DNA of 64,000 bases from Cacajao melanocephalus (taxonomy: Eukaryota; Chordata; Mammalia; Primates; Pitheciidae): positions 150,843 to 214,842 of the forward strand of contig CAUYLG010075822.1 of the NCBI GenBank assembly GCA_963573385.1, written 5' to 3'. Each line of letters opens with the position of its first letter. The first letter of the stretch is position 1. The position numbers and the translations under genes were made by a program. Positions 22,990 through 39,946 of the stretch are shown here, piece after piece. The notes below the pieces were generated by a model. That model saw only the letters and a program-made list of their open reading frames with translations. It made no database searches and had not been told where the DNA came from.

Positions 22990-23355
22990 AATGAGTAAAG
23001 ATAAACAAAGAGATAAGGCACACCTGGATAGGGACAGGGCCCACGCACACCTGGAGGGGGAGAGAGCCCACACACACCTGGAGGAGGACAGAGCACACAC
23101 ACACCTGGAGGGGGAGAGAGCACACGCACACCTGGAGGGGACAGGGCCCACGCACACCTGGAGGGGGACAGGGAACACACACACCTGGAGGAAGGGACAG
23201 AGAACACGCACACCTGGAGGGAGACAGAGAACATACACACCTGGAGGGAGACAGAGAACATACACACCTGTAGGGGGACAGAGCCCGCGCACACCTGGAT
23301 GAGGACACGGCACATGCACACCAGGAGGGGGATAGCGCTCACGCACATACTTGGA
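22990..23355. repeat. 27-bp minisatellite, about 13 units
   Basis: The unit is close to CACACCTGGAGGGGGACAGAG plus CCCACG, repeated with substitutions and small indels. The 27-bp period is divisible by three, so several frames stay open and read as 9-residue repeats. These are not genes. Confidence 0.9.
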
Positions 23356-25539
23356 TAGGGAGTCACTGGATCTTTTCTGTGAGCTCTCAGGCCCCAACTT
23401 TGGGTCTAAATGGGCAGCTGAAACTTAGCTCCTGTAAAATCTATTATGTGGGTACGTCCCAGAGTACAAGCACTTCCAATTTTCCAAGGAACCAGAAATC
23501 TGGATTTTTAGGTGAAATCTTCCATGTTTTTCAATGTTGTCTTATGAAGAAAGTCCCCCCTCAGGAGCCATTTGCATCTCCAGTGTCTGGCGCCCCTAGG
23601 CAGGATGCGCACTGGCTAATGAGTCTGTGGAATAAAGGAAAATGCATTTTCAAAGGCCTGGCGGGAGGACAGCACAGCCAAGTGGATCTTCCCTGACACG
23701 CAGATGTCCTGTTGTCCTGTGTTAGCTACCAGGGTTAGGACTTAGATCCTGCCTCCCCTCATGTGAAACTTTAAAAAGCAACTGAGCAAAGGAAATCCAG
23801 CTGAGGGAAGAGAAGCAAATCTCTAGGACCTAGATGCACCACACAGGACCTAGTCAGGAGGAAGAGCTCTGAAGCTGGGAGTCGGGACACCTGACCCCCC
23901 AGCTCGAGGCAAATCATCCCTCTCAGTCTACGCTTCCTCATCCACAAAATGAAGAGGTAAAATGTATACTTGCCACCTCCTAGGGTGTGAGGAGGCCAGT
24001 GAGAGAGCACGGGTGACGAGGCTTTGTCAGCACTGCAAGGACAGTGGCACCTTCATAATCCTACAGGCACAATCACTCTAATGCCGCTGAAGACCACTTT
24101 TCCAACGCACCTACTGGGGCAGAGATTTTGTTCTTCTTTTTCACAGACAGACTACCTAAATTAGGGCAGCTGGAAGATCTCAAAAGAAAGCTGCTGAGAC
24201 TATGCCAAGGGGAAGAAAGGTATTTGGGTTCCAGCATCGTGGGGATCCCCCAGTGTTAAGGCACACAACAGTCCTGGGACCAGCAGCTCCTGCATCCCCT
24301 GGGACTTTGTCACTGGGGTGCTGTGTGTGGCTTCAATGTGACCAAGACAAAACCAACCTGATAAGAGTAAGGCCTGCTCCGATCCTTCCACGTTTCTCCA
24401 TCATCATGGCGCAGGCAGAATCAATACCACTGTGCATTTTTTTCTTTTTCCAGAAATGGGACAATGTAGGATGCCTGGTGGGCGGGGTCACAGCTCCATA
24501 CTTGGGAGGGGGAAGACATTATGTCAGTCTCCAGCGCTGTCTCACCTGGACCCCCGTCTTTCCTCAGACACCTCTGCTTCCTGCCTCTGTCCCTTTCGGA
24601 ACTGAAGGCTTGTTCTTAGCCAAAGTCCAGAGTCCTTTCTTCTCACGCATGAGTCCCCTGCCCTCCAGTTGCTTGGCCCAGTAAGGAAGTCAGACAAGGA
24701 AGCAGGCAACTGCGATCAAGTGATGTGAATGCCAGTGGTGTGGGGTAGGTGTGGTCTGGGCATGGGGTGGGCAGGTCACGAAGGCAGGGAGACGTGCTGC
24801 TCAGAGGGTCAGAGATTTCACAAAGGGCAAGCAGATATTAGCCTCTCCTTATTTACATGTGACCTCTGGGGCAGGGTCTGTGATGTAGGTGGGCCTACAC
24901 CCTTGCTGCCCAGCACAGAATTATGTATTGATAGGGATGCACTAGATTATCCTGGTTTAGGACACCAGCCTTCAATTCAGCCGACACCTCTGTACTCACC
25001 CAATAACCTTCGGTTCCCTTCCAGCAGCTTCAAATGTCTGCTCTATGAACACCCCTGTGACTGGCTAGTGCTAGAAGAAAAATGATGCACACACCCTATA
25101 GACCTTGTCCTGAAGTAGGGGAGACCAAAACTTAATAGTGTGCAGCTTTAAAAGTTGAGAGAAGGGTGTCACAGAGGGAGGCCAGCTGGCCAGCCAGACT
25201 GTCCCTCACAGTATACAATACCTGGGTCCATTCAAGAGCCCGCAGCTCCGAAACACTAGGCTCTCAGTCCATGCAGAATTGACCTTGGTCAGGGGTTGGG
25301 AAGGAGGGGACGCTCACTCATGCTCAACAGAGTCACAGGCCAATGTGTAAACAACCAAAAGGCCAGTTTACCAATCTACCTTTCCAGCAGCTATTCCTGT
25401 CTGCCAACGGGGCATGTGCTGATATGTGTAATTCGTGTACTCATTAACAAGGTTTTCACAAGCACTAAGTGTCCATTAGTTCATGAACTGTGAGCACCTG
25501 GCTGGGGGAAATAACGCAGCCGGATGAGGTGGAGATCCA
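23356..25539. other. Alu-free unique DNA with one MIR
   Basis: About 2.2 kb. A 160-codon frame at 24202-24684 (+) lacks known domains and is not supported as a gene. Confidence 0.4.
23840..24060 (+). mobile_element. MIR
   Basis: AGAGCTCTGAAGCTGGGAGT, then TTCCTCATCCACAAAATGAAG. Confidence 0.65.
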
Positions 25540-25740
25540 GAAAGGGGAAGCGGAATTGTGCAATGAGCTTGGCGTCACACAAGCTGGAGTTCAAAGCCTG
25601 CCCATCATTTATTAGGGAGGTGACTTTGGAGAAAATTGCTTAACCTTCCTGAGTCTCTTTCCTCACCTGTAAAATAGGCATAACAACATCCCTTTACATG
25701 ACTATTAAAGAATGGGATTACATATGTAAAATGCCTAGTT
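25540..25740 (+). mobile_element. MIR
   Basis: AACCTTCCTGAGTCTCTTTC, then CACCTGTAAAATAGGCATAA. Confidence 0.7.
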
Positions 25741-25774
25741 TTGTTTGTTTTTGCATTTATCTGGAGAGGCTATT

Positions 25775-26030
25775 CCACATAATTTTTAAGGGAACAGGCT
25801 TTGGGATCAGACAGATGTGTCTTTAAATCCTAGCTCTGCCACTTACTAGGCACATGATTTGGGTAAATCGCTTACTTTTTTTTTTTTCCACTAAGCCTCA
25901 GTTTGCTCATTTGTAAAATGGGAATACAAATTTCTCATAGGGTCTGAGAAATAAGATAATGTATGCAAAGGACTTAGAAAACTCCTAGGATACAAGCATT
26001 CAACAAATGGTATGATTAAGAGTAATTTTT
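25775..26030 (+). mobile_element. MIR
   Basis: AGCTCTGCCACTTACTAGGC, CTCATTTGTAAAATGGGAAT and CATTCAACAAATGG. Near full length and next to the preceding MIR. Confidence 0.8.
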
Positions 26031-26424
26031 AGGTGCCAATATCCAGAATAAGCAAGGAACTCAAGTTAACCACAAAAAATAAATCAATCTGATTTTAAAA
26101 GACAAAGGATCTCAATAAATATTTCTCCAAGAAAGACATAAAAATGGCCAACACGTGTATGAAAAAAATGCTTAACATCACTAATCAACAGGGAAACGCA
26201 AATCGAAACCACAAATTGAAACCACAAAGACAAAAAAATAACAAATTCTGGCAAAGTTGCAGAGAAAAGGAAACTGATGCGCCGTTGGTGGGAACGTAAA
26301 TTAGTACAGCCATTATGAAAAACAGCATGGAAGTTTCTCAAAAAAAATAAAAATAGATCTTCCATATGATCCAGCAATCCCACTACTGGGTATTTAATCA
26401 AAGGAAATCAAATCAATATTATCA

Positions 26425-26966
<542 letters not shown>

Positions 26967-27485
26967 TGTGTTTTAAATATATGTGTGTGTCTGTGTGCTA
27001 GAATACTGTTCAGTCATAAAAAAAAATAATGAAATCCTGTTATCTGAAGCAACATGGCCGAGACTGGAGGACAGTATCACATTAAGTTAGGCACAGAAGG
27101 ATAAATACCATATATTCTCATTTATATGTGGGAGCTTAAAAAAAATTTGACTTCATGGAAGTAGAGAGTTGAATTGTGATTTATTAGAAACTGGGAAGGG
27201 TAATGAGAGCGGAAGAGAGGGAGAAGTTGATACAAAATTACAGCTTCACAAGTTCTAGTGCTCTGTAGTATTTCAGGGTGAATATACTTAACAATAATCT
27301 ATTGTATATTTTCAAAAAGCTAAGAGAATTCTGAATATTCCCAACACAAAGAAATGATAAATATCTGAGGTGATATGCTGATTACTCTGCTTTAATCATT
27401 ATACACTGTATAAATGTACTGAAGTATCACTTTGTATCTTGTGTGTAGTTATTAACTAAAAATAAAACGGAAAAAATAACACAAG

Positions 27486-27786
27486 TTTTTTGTTGTTGTT
27501 TTGTTTTGAGACAGTCTCACTCTGTGGCCCAGGCTAGAGTGCAATGGCTCGATCCTGGTTCACTGAAACAGCCCCCTTCCAGGTTCAAGTGATTCTCCTG
27601 CCTCAGGCTCCCGAGTAGCTGGGACTACAGGCACGTGCCACCACACACAGCTAATTTTTTGTATTTTTAGTAGAGACCAGGTTTCACTGTGTTAGCCAGG
27701 ATGGTCTCAATCTCCTGACCTCATGATCCACCAGCCTCAGCCTCCCAAAGTGCTGGGATTACAGGCGTGAGCCACTGCACTTGGCC
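27486..27786 (-). mobile_element. Alu (Y/Sc-like)
   Basis: Antisense, after the L1 A-rich end. Confidence 0.95.
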
Positions 27787-28147
27787 AAGAGTAATTTTTT
27801 TTTTTTTAATAATAAGCCCTGCCTAAGCACAAGAGTAATTTTTTCAAGTTGTCCATGGTTGCATACAAATGAGTGGTACACATACTAAAAAGTAGTTAAA
27901 ATTATTACAAACTTCTTTAATGAAATTAGAAATTGTGCCATTAAACATACGAGAAAGCTAATTACTTCAGGTTCTGTTATTAAAACTTTTCTGAAGAGGA
28001 AGGCCTTTTAGCTCAGACTAGCTTCACACCCATACTTTCCAAAAGTTTCTAAAATAACATCATTTGTGTGCTGTCAAGCAAGCAAAAACTCAGAACTGTT
28101 TCAATATCGCTAAGTCATGCTCCACAGTGAAACAGCAGCAGCATCTC

Positions 28148-28402
28148 TGTGATCCCCAGGCTGGAGTGCAGTGGTGAGATCTAGGCTCATTGCAACCTCC
28201 GACTCCTGGGTTCAACGGATCCTCCTGCCTCAGCCTCCCGAGTAGCTGGGATTACAGGCGCCCGCCAGCACGCCCTTTTTTTTTTAAGTAGAGACAAGGT
28301 TTTGCCATGTTGGAGCAGGCTGGTCTCAAACTCCTGAGCTCAGGTGATCTGCCCACCTCAGCCTCCCGAAGTGCTGGGATTACAGGCGTGAGCCACCTGG
28401 GA
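28148..28402 (-). mobile_element. Alu, tail end missing
   Basis: Starts at CCCCAGGCTGGAG without the poly(T) part. Confidence 0.9.
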
Positions 28403-28963
28403 TCCGCTTTTCTAGTTTGTCTGATGGGAACCCTGGTACTCATAAGGCACTGTGCATTTGGCTTAACAACTACACACCAGTTACACACCGTGGGATTAGA
28501 AAAGTCTCTGCTCTAAAGGACACAAATCACCTCTCAATTCTGGATCGTGCCTTTTTTTCTTCCCACCAACACTGCCAATTTTTGTTTATAAAGCTTTTAA
28601 GTTATGGAAGCGCGATCTTGGATTTTAATAAAAATCAACATAGCTTCCAATTCTAACCTTAGTGCAAATGCAACTGGTCTAAAACAAAAGGCAGTCCCTT
28701 ATCCACCTCATCCTATCCTCAGCAACACCGCCCTTTTCCAGATCGGGAAATCTGCCTGGCCATTCAGGACTTCATGATTGCACCTGAAACCAGAGTGCAA
28801 GTCAGCGGGACTCTCACTCCACTGCAGCCAAGTTAAGTCTTCAAACTTCAGGGTGGATTATGGATGTGTTTTTAAGTCTCAAGTTTTCACATACACAAAA
28901 ATCCAAGTTTCAGAAAGAATGGGGGAGTTTCAACAGAACTAAAATATGAGAGCCTCTTTCTAA
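28403..28963. other. Unique DNA upstream of the CpG island
   Basis: Nothing recognised. Confidence 0.4.
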
Positions 28964-28985
28964 ATATATATATATATATATATAT
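28964..28985. repeat. Short TA repeat next to Alu
   Basis: (TA)11 directly before the poly(T) of an antisense Alu. Confidence 0.85.
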
Positions 28986-29270
28986 TTTTTTGAGACAGTC
29001 TCTCGCTCTGTTGTCCAGGCGGGAGGGCAGTGGTGTGATCTCGGCTCACTGCAACCTCTGCCTCCCGGGTTCAAGGCTTCTCCTGCATCAACCTCACAAG
29101 TAGCTGGGATTACAAGCCCGCCACCTCGCCATCTAATTTTTTGTATTTTTAGTAAAGGCAGGGTTTCACCAGGTTAGCCAGGCTGATCTTGAACTCCTGA
29201 CCTCAGGTGATCCGCCCACCTCAGCCAACCAAAGTGCTGGGATTACAGGCATGAGCCACCTCGACCAGCG
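28986..29270 (-). mobile_element. Alu (S-like)
   Basis: Last interspersed repeat before the CpG island. Confidence 0.95.
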
Positions 29271-30179
29271 TAAATAATCGTAATTTTCAATGGAGTACAT
29301 TGGAATCTCATTATAAACTCCTGCTCAGGGCTACGATTTCCCTGTCAAGGAATTCACAAGTCATTAACTGGAGGGGTGGGCTCGACATGATGCCCACGAG
29401 GAGCAGGTACAGGGAAGCAGGAAGGAAGGACAGCGCTTTTCAAGCCTGGGAGCGGGGGAAGCCTTCACCAGAAGGTGGGACCCGACCACGAAGCGCCTTC
29501 AGGAGGCCCCGGGATTCCGAACCAATTAAGGGCCTCCCCTTCCGAAAACGGGAAGCGACGCGATGAGCTAAGCTAAGCGCGCAGGCCAGGGTGCGGGCCG
29601 GCACCCCGGCGGCCTCACGACCGCCCCGGGCGGTCACTGGCGAGTGTCGGGCTCATTCCGCCTGCGGCCACTGCACCCGGGTCCGACAGAGAAGACAGCC
29701 CTGGGATGAAAAACCCAAGCCTGGGGCTTAGGATGGAAAAACAACTCATTCCTCGAGGCCCGCAGACTTGCGTCCCCGGGGGGGACCGGGAAAACAGACG
29801 AGCGCCCGCAACAGGGAGAACGCGGTCGGGTTTCCTCTCCCCGAAAGTGTCGGCCCCAGAAACACGGCCTCGAGAGCGGTTTCGAGGGCGATGGTCCTGG
29901 GACCCGGGAGTCGCCGCGACCCCACGGCCTGGCCCAGACCCGGCGCGGGGGAAACCAACCGCCATCTTCCCTGCAGCGCCCAAACTGACAAAGCACGGCC
30001 CCCACGGCCCCCACGGCCCTGCAGCCCGAGCAGCCCCGGCTCTCGCGACAACTGAAGTCTGCGCCGCGAGGGCCTCTGGGAAACGGGGGGGGTGGGGAGG
30101 GGAAAGGAAGGAAGCGGGGCTCGGGGCTGGAGGCGGGCCGAGGCCACGAGTGGAGCCTCAGGAAGCAGAAGGGGGTGCG

Positions 30180-30300
30180 CAAAGGCGCGATTGACGCCGC
30201 AAGCGAACCAATGACGAGCGATCTGTGGCAGGCCTCTAACCAATGGGCAGTGAGGCCTGACGCGGGGGGCGGGCGCTGGGGCTGAGGGTAGCTTGAGCGC
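30180..30300 (+). promoter_or_regulatory. EIF5: EIF5 core promoter: two CCAAT boxes and a GC box
   Basis: CCAAT motifs at 30208-30212 and 30240-30244 are 32 bp apart, a spacing common for NF-Y pairs. An SP1/KLF-type GGGGCGGG lies at 30266-30273. No TATA box is visible. Transcription most likely starts within about 30,280-30,310, just upstream of the exon 1 donor. The exact start cannot be fixed from sequence. Confidence 0.7.
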
Positions 30301-30340
30301 GGCGGCGGCGTTGTTCAGTCAGAGCGAGAACATTCCAGAG
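30290..30340 (+). other. EIF5: EIF5 noncoding exon 1 (5' boundary approximate)
   Basis: A GCG-repeat-containing leader segment runs into a strong donor, AGAG|GTGAGT, at 30340/30341. It has no AUG. The 5' limit is inferred from promoter position. Confidence 0.65.
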
Positions 30341-30480
30341 GTGAGTCCGGTGGAGGGGCGGCGCCCCCGCGCCCCCGGCCCGGTGCTTCCCCGCCCCCTC
30401 GACCCCGCGGGCCGCTGGCTGGCGGGGAAGGCGCACCCCCCGACCCGCCCGCGGCTCACGGCGCCGTCTCTCCGCGCCAG

Positions 30481-30689
30481 GTCGCCAGGCTCCGGCGCTG
30501 ACGGGTGTGGACCGCGGACGTCGCTGGGACAGCCCCTCCCCGCTGCTCGGCGGCGGCACCTGGCCCGGCCGCTCCTCGCTGCGCTCCGCCTCCGCCTCCT
30601 CGGACTCGGACTCGGGTTTATATCGCGCCTCACTTCATCCCAGTCCCGGGCGAGCAGCGTTGGGTTTATGTCTTTATTTGACGAAAACG
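30481..30689 (+). other. EIF5: EIF5 candidate noncoding exon 2 (alternatively used leader exon)
   Basis: It is bounded by an acceptor CGCGCCAG ending at 30480 and a strong donor AACG|GTGAGT at 30689/30690. It contains an AUG at 30668 in poor context (T at -3). When joined to exon 3 the frame stays open through 32000. Whether it is an internal exon, or an alternative first exon extending further upstream, cannot be told from sequence. Confidence 0.55.
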
Positions 30690-30715
30690 GTGAGTCGCGG
30701 GCGCGGCGGGCCGGG

Positions 30716-30743
30716 AGATGGCGGCCGCACAAGATGGCGGCGG
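30716..30743 (+). promoter_or_regulatory. Pair of YY1-type motifs downstream of the EIF5 start
   Basis: AGATGGCGGC at 30716-30725 and AAGATGGCGGC from 30731 match the YY1 core in the orientation typical of sites just downstream of transcription starts. A NotI-type GCGGCCGC overlaps the first. Confidence 0.55.
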
Positions 30744-30902
30744 CCGCCGCGTGACCCCGCCGCGGCGTGTGGCGCAGTTTGGGGGAGCGGCGGGCGGGCC
30801 CGGGCCCCGGTCGTCCCCACCCCGCGCGCTCCCCGGGCCGGCCTCGCCCCTTCCCCTTCCCCGGCCTCGCGGGAGCGCGCCGCGCGTGCCCGCCGCTCGG
30901 GC

Positions 30903-30936
30903 TGACTCAGGGCTCAGCTGCTGCATTTGTGAGTCA
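30903..30936. promoter_or_regulatory. Two AP-1/TRE-type heptamers in the EIF5 CpG island
   Basis: TGACTCA at 30903-30909 and TGAGTCA at 30930-30936 are both perfect AP-1 cores, 27 bp apart in an early intron. Motif match only. Confidence 0.4.
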
Positions 30937-31843
30937 TCGCGCGCCCTGGGCGGGGGCGGCCCTCGCCCCGGCGCCCCTCGGCCGGGTGTCGCTTCCCGGG
31001 CCGCCGGCTCTCCGGGGACGCGCTGGGGATGGGGCCAGACGGCCGCCTTCGCGGAGCTGCTCGGCCCGCCAGCCCCCGCGGAAACGCCTCGGAGCGCGGT
31101 AGCCATGGGGACCAGGCCGAAGGTTAAGAGAGTGTTTGCCTAGCCAGGAACGCGGAGGCCGGGCCTGGCGCTTGGCGTGCGCTCGCCCTCCCTCGGTTTG
31201 ATGGCTCTGCTGGGCGAGCGCTGCGTTTAAGGAAGTGCTGCTTTGAAGTAGGCCGTGGTTGCCGAAGCAACAATTAGTTGTAAAGCCTCGTTCCCTAGTT
31301 TCGCCTTGAAAATGATGATGAGCAGGGGTGTGCCTGAGCGGTTTGCTGCTCCAGGCCGGGGTGGGGGCGGAGAGGGCGCGGGTTCGTTCTTCGGCACTTA
31401 CTGGACGGCCGCAGAGGCAAACTATTGACCGGTTGATGGCCCTCGGTCTGAAGGAAACCCGCGGCAGCTGAGACAGCACAGCTTGTGTTTTCTTACCAGG
31501 CTTTTCCCTACCAGAGTCGCAGCTTAGTTGAAACTGGGGCCTTTTAAGTTCCGCAGGTGTACTGTGTTACAGGAGAATGGCTATTTGCATGTGATCTCAG
31601 ATGCTTTTTAAGGTAGAATTAAGCAGAAGCGTAACTAACCAGAATGTAAAAGGAGGCGTTTTCGAGTAGCGATGATGTTAAACCTGGAGGGGGGGGTTGT
31701 GTGTTCTTTCTCTTTTCTCTTTCAGAGCTGTTGCGCAGCCATTGGTACCTGTATTGGGGAAACATAGCATACAAGCAAGAAGCTTACAGCCTCAGTGGCG
31801 AAAATTTTTTCATGTCAGAGACCGAGAACTCTTGCAGTCGTTT

Positions 31844-31912
31844 ATGTCATCCCTTCTTCTCCAGACAGAAGATACCAAAAAGTTGCAATCAAAGATCTCT
31901 TCATCTTATTGA
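31844..31912 (+). other. Second short upstream ORF in the EIF5 leader
   Basis: AUG at 31844 with T at -3, then 22 codons and TGA at 31910-31912. It is in frame with the EIF5 ORF but stopped 24 nt before it, so it cannot extend the protein. It could add a second inhibitory or reinitiation step. Confidence 0.6.
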
Positions 31913-31936
31913 TAAAGCCACTAGTAATAAGCCAAA

Positions 31937-37241
<5,305 letters not shown>

Positions 37242-38830
37242 GGGGATGGATGCAACCTAGCTTAACAGTGTAATGCTGCAAATTTTTTTCCATTATCACC
37301 TAGAAGTGCAACATGTATGTGAAAAAGCTAAAACGGCTTAACATCATGCTACACTTTACACTAAAAATCTATTACTGTGAGTGGTCTGTAATTAAGCCCA
37401 ATGAGACATCTAGGGAGTCCATACACATCAGTGAGCAGATGTAGTTTGCTTATTTATAGCATGTTTCTTTTTGACAAAACTAGTGGTGGACACATTTGGA
37501 TCACATTTATACAGTTATAAAAATAAAGATTTGATTTTGGTCATTCTACAGATGTTTGCCTCTGAATGACTTAAGCTGAAATAACTGGCTCCTTTTTTAA
37601 ATGTTGTGCCATCATTTCACTTGATGAGCATTCTTGGAGCCTGCTAGATATCATTAGGTGCTGAGGCTGTAAAGAGGTCTTCAACAGAAGGTAAAGCAAA
37701 CTTACTTGAAATTACCTTATTCAGCCCATTAAATACAGTACTAAAGTTTTATCTCTAGTCATTCAAATTGGCATCCGGTAATGTACATTGTGAGGTAAGA
37801 TTGATAAATGACAGTGCAACATCTTACTAAGAAGTAAATATGACCTGATGACCTGAGCGTCCTATAAATTAAGAGCAGGTTTTGAAACTTGGAGAGTTGT
37901 TTTCTTTCTTCATGTACACTTGCCCCAAATCGTAGTCTTTGAAATCATATGCATTGCACATTGGATGAGCCAGGGAAATTATTACATTAACAAGCATTTT
38001 GTGTGTATGTAGTAGTTACTTTGTACTGAGAGAACTTGCTTTGGGGTGCAATTAAACAATAAACTGATGTTATTTGGGAGAAACAGGGAAGGGTGCACTT
38101 AATAGCAACCTACGCGTAATTTTTCAGCTTTTGCCCTTAGGGTTTAAATTAAAATTTTAAAATGTTAGACATACTGTATCTTTTTGTTCAGTGTGCCGTC
38201 CCCCCACCCCCCCCCCCACCCCCCCAATGGTGGTTCTTTAATGCCTTTTACATTTGGACACAGCTTATGCTTTTTAGATTTTGGTTGCTATCTTGCCAAA
38301 ATAAGTGTGTACTGTGTTTCAAATTTGATTTTCTTTTTTTTCCCCCCCAGAATGTCTTATTTAAAAAGAAAGCTAAAAGTATACTTCTAAGTCAGAGCCT
38401 CTATTTTGGTGTAAGACTTGGGATATTTTTTACTTCACATTGAATATAGCCAGGCACCCAAGAAGTCTGATGGCCACCTGAGTGCAGGTGACAAAGATCT
38501 GACAGAGCCCATGCAGGGCTTTAGATTTGGACACGCAAGAGTCAATAACTTGCCTGTGAACTCCTTGCCTGATCTAAACTCAGTATGGGTTCTGATTGTG
38601 TTTGAGTAGTCATCTTCTTAAACTTGTTGACAGTTACCCTTTTCACAAAGTGCACAGTAGGAATTGAGAATCGATAGGGTTAATTTTGGAGCAGTGGCTT
38701 ATATATCATTCACCTCTTTTTTTGTGACTTATCTCACAGATAATGAGACCTTAATAACAAGCGTAAAAAATTTTTCACATTGAAACGATACAAACATTTG
38801 ATGTAATAAAACCTTGTTGGCTTGCTATTT
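37242..38830 (+). other. EIF5: EIF5 3' UTR with three canonical poly(A) signals
   Basis: AATAAA occurs at 37522-37527, 38058-38063 and 38805-38810, about 0.28, 0.82 and 1.57 kb past the stop, fitting alternative polyadenylation. The stretch has no Alu and holds a C-rich tract at 38198-38226. Human EIF5 transcripts may extend further, but I cannot place a later end. Confidence 0.65.
38198..38226 (+). repeat. C-rich tract in the EIF5 3' UTR
   Basis: Runs of five to eleven cytosines are separated by single A residues. In RNA this is a candidate PCBP/hnRNP K site. The complementary DNA strand could form a G-quadruplex. Confidence 0.7.

Positions 38831-39946
<1,116 letters not shown>

Larger units (their letters stand above)
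29400..31200. promoter_or_regulatory. CpG island over the EIF5 5' end
   Basis: The sequence turns sharply GC- and CpG-rich at about 29,400 and stays so to about 31,200, free of interspersed repeats while both flanks are Alu-dense. It covers the promoter, both leader exons and the start of intron 2. This is typical of a housekeeping promoter kept unmethylated in the germline. Confidence 0.9.

Noticed and set aside
22990..23355. CRISPR-like array
   Set aside because: Units are contiguous with no unique spacers, and the genome is primate.
24202..24684. 160-codon plus-strand frame
   Set aside because: No recognisable family, and it starts and stops in plain intergenic sequence next to a MIR.
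29615..31479. Overlapping long frames on both strands of the CpG island (up to 182 codons)
   Set aside because: GC-rich DNA has few stop codons. The frames overlap each other on both strands and have no motifs or splice logic apart from the EIF5 leader exons.
31697..31912. EIF5 isoform starting upstream of exon 3
   Set aside because: The frame begins at a GTG in the intron and stops at 31912 before the EIF5 AUG.
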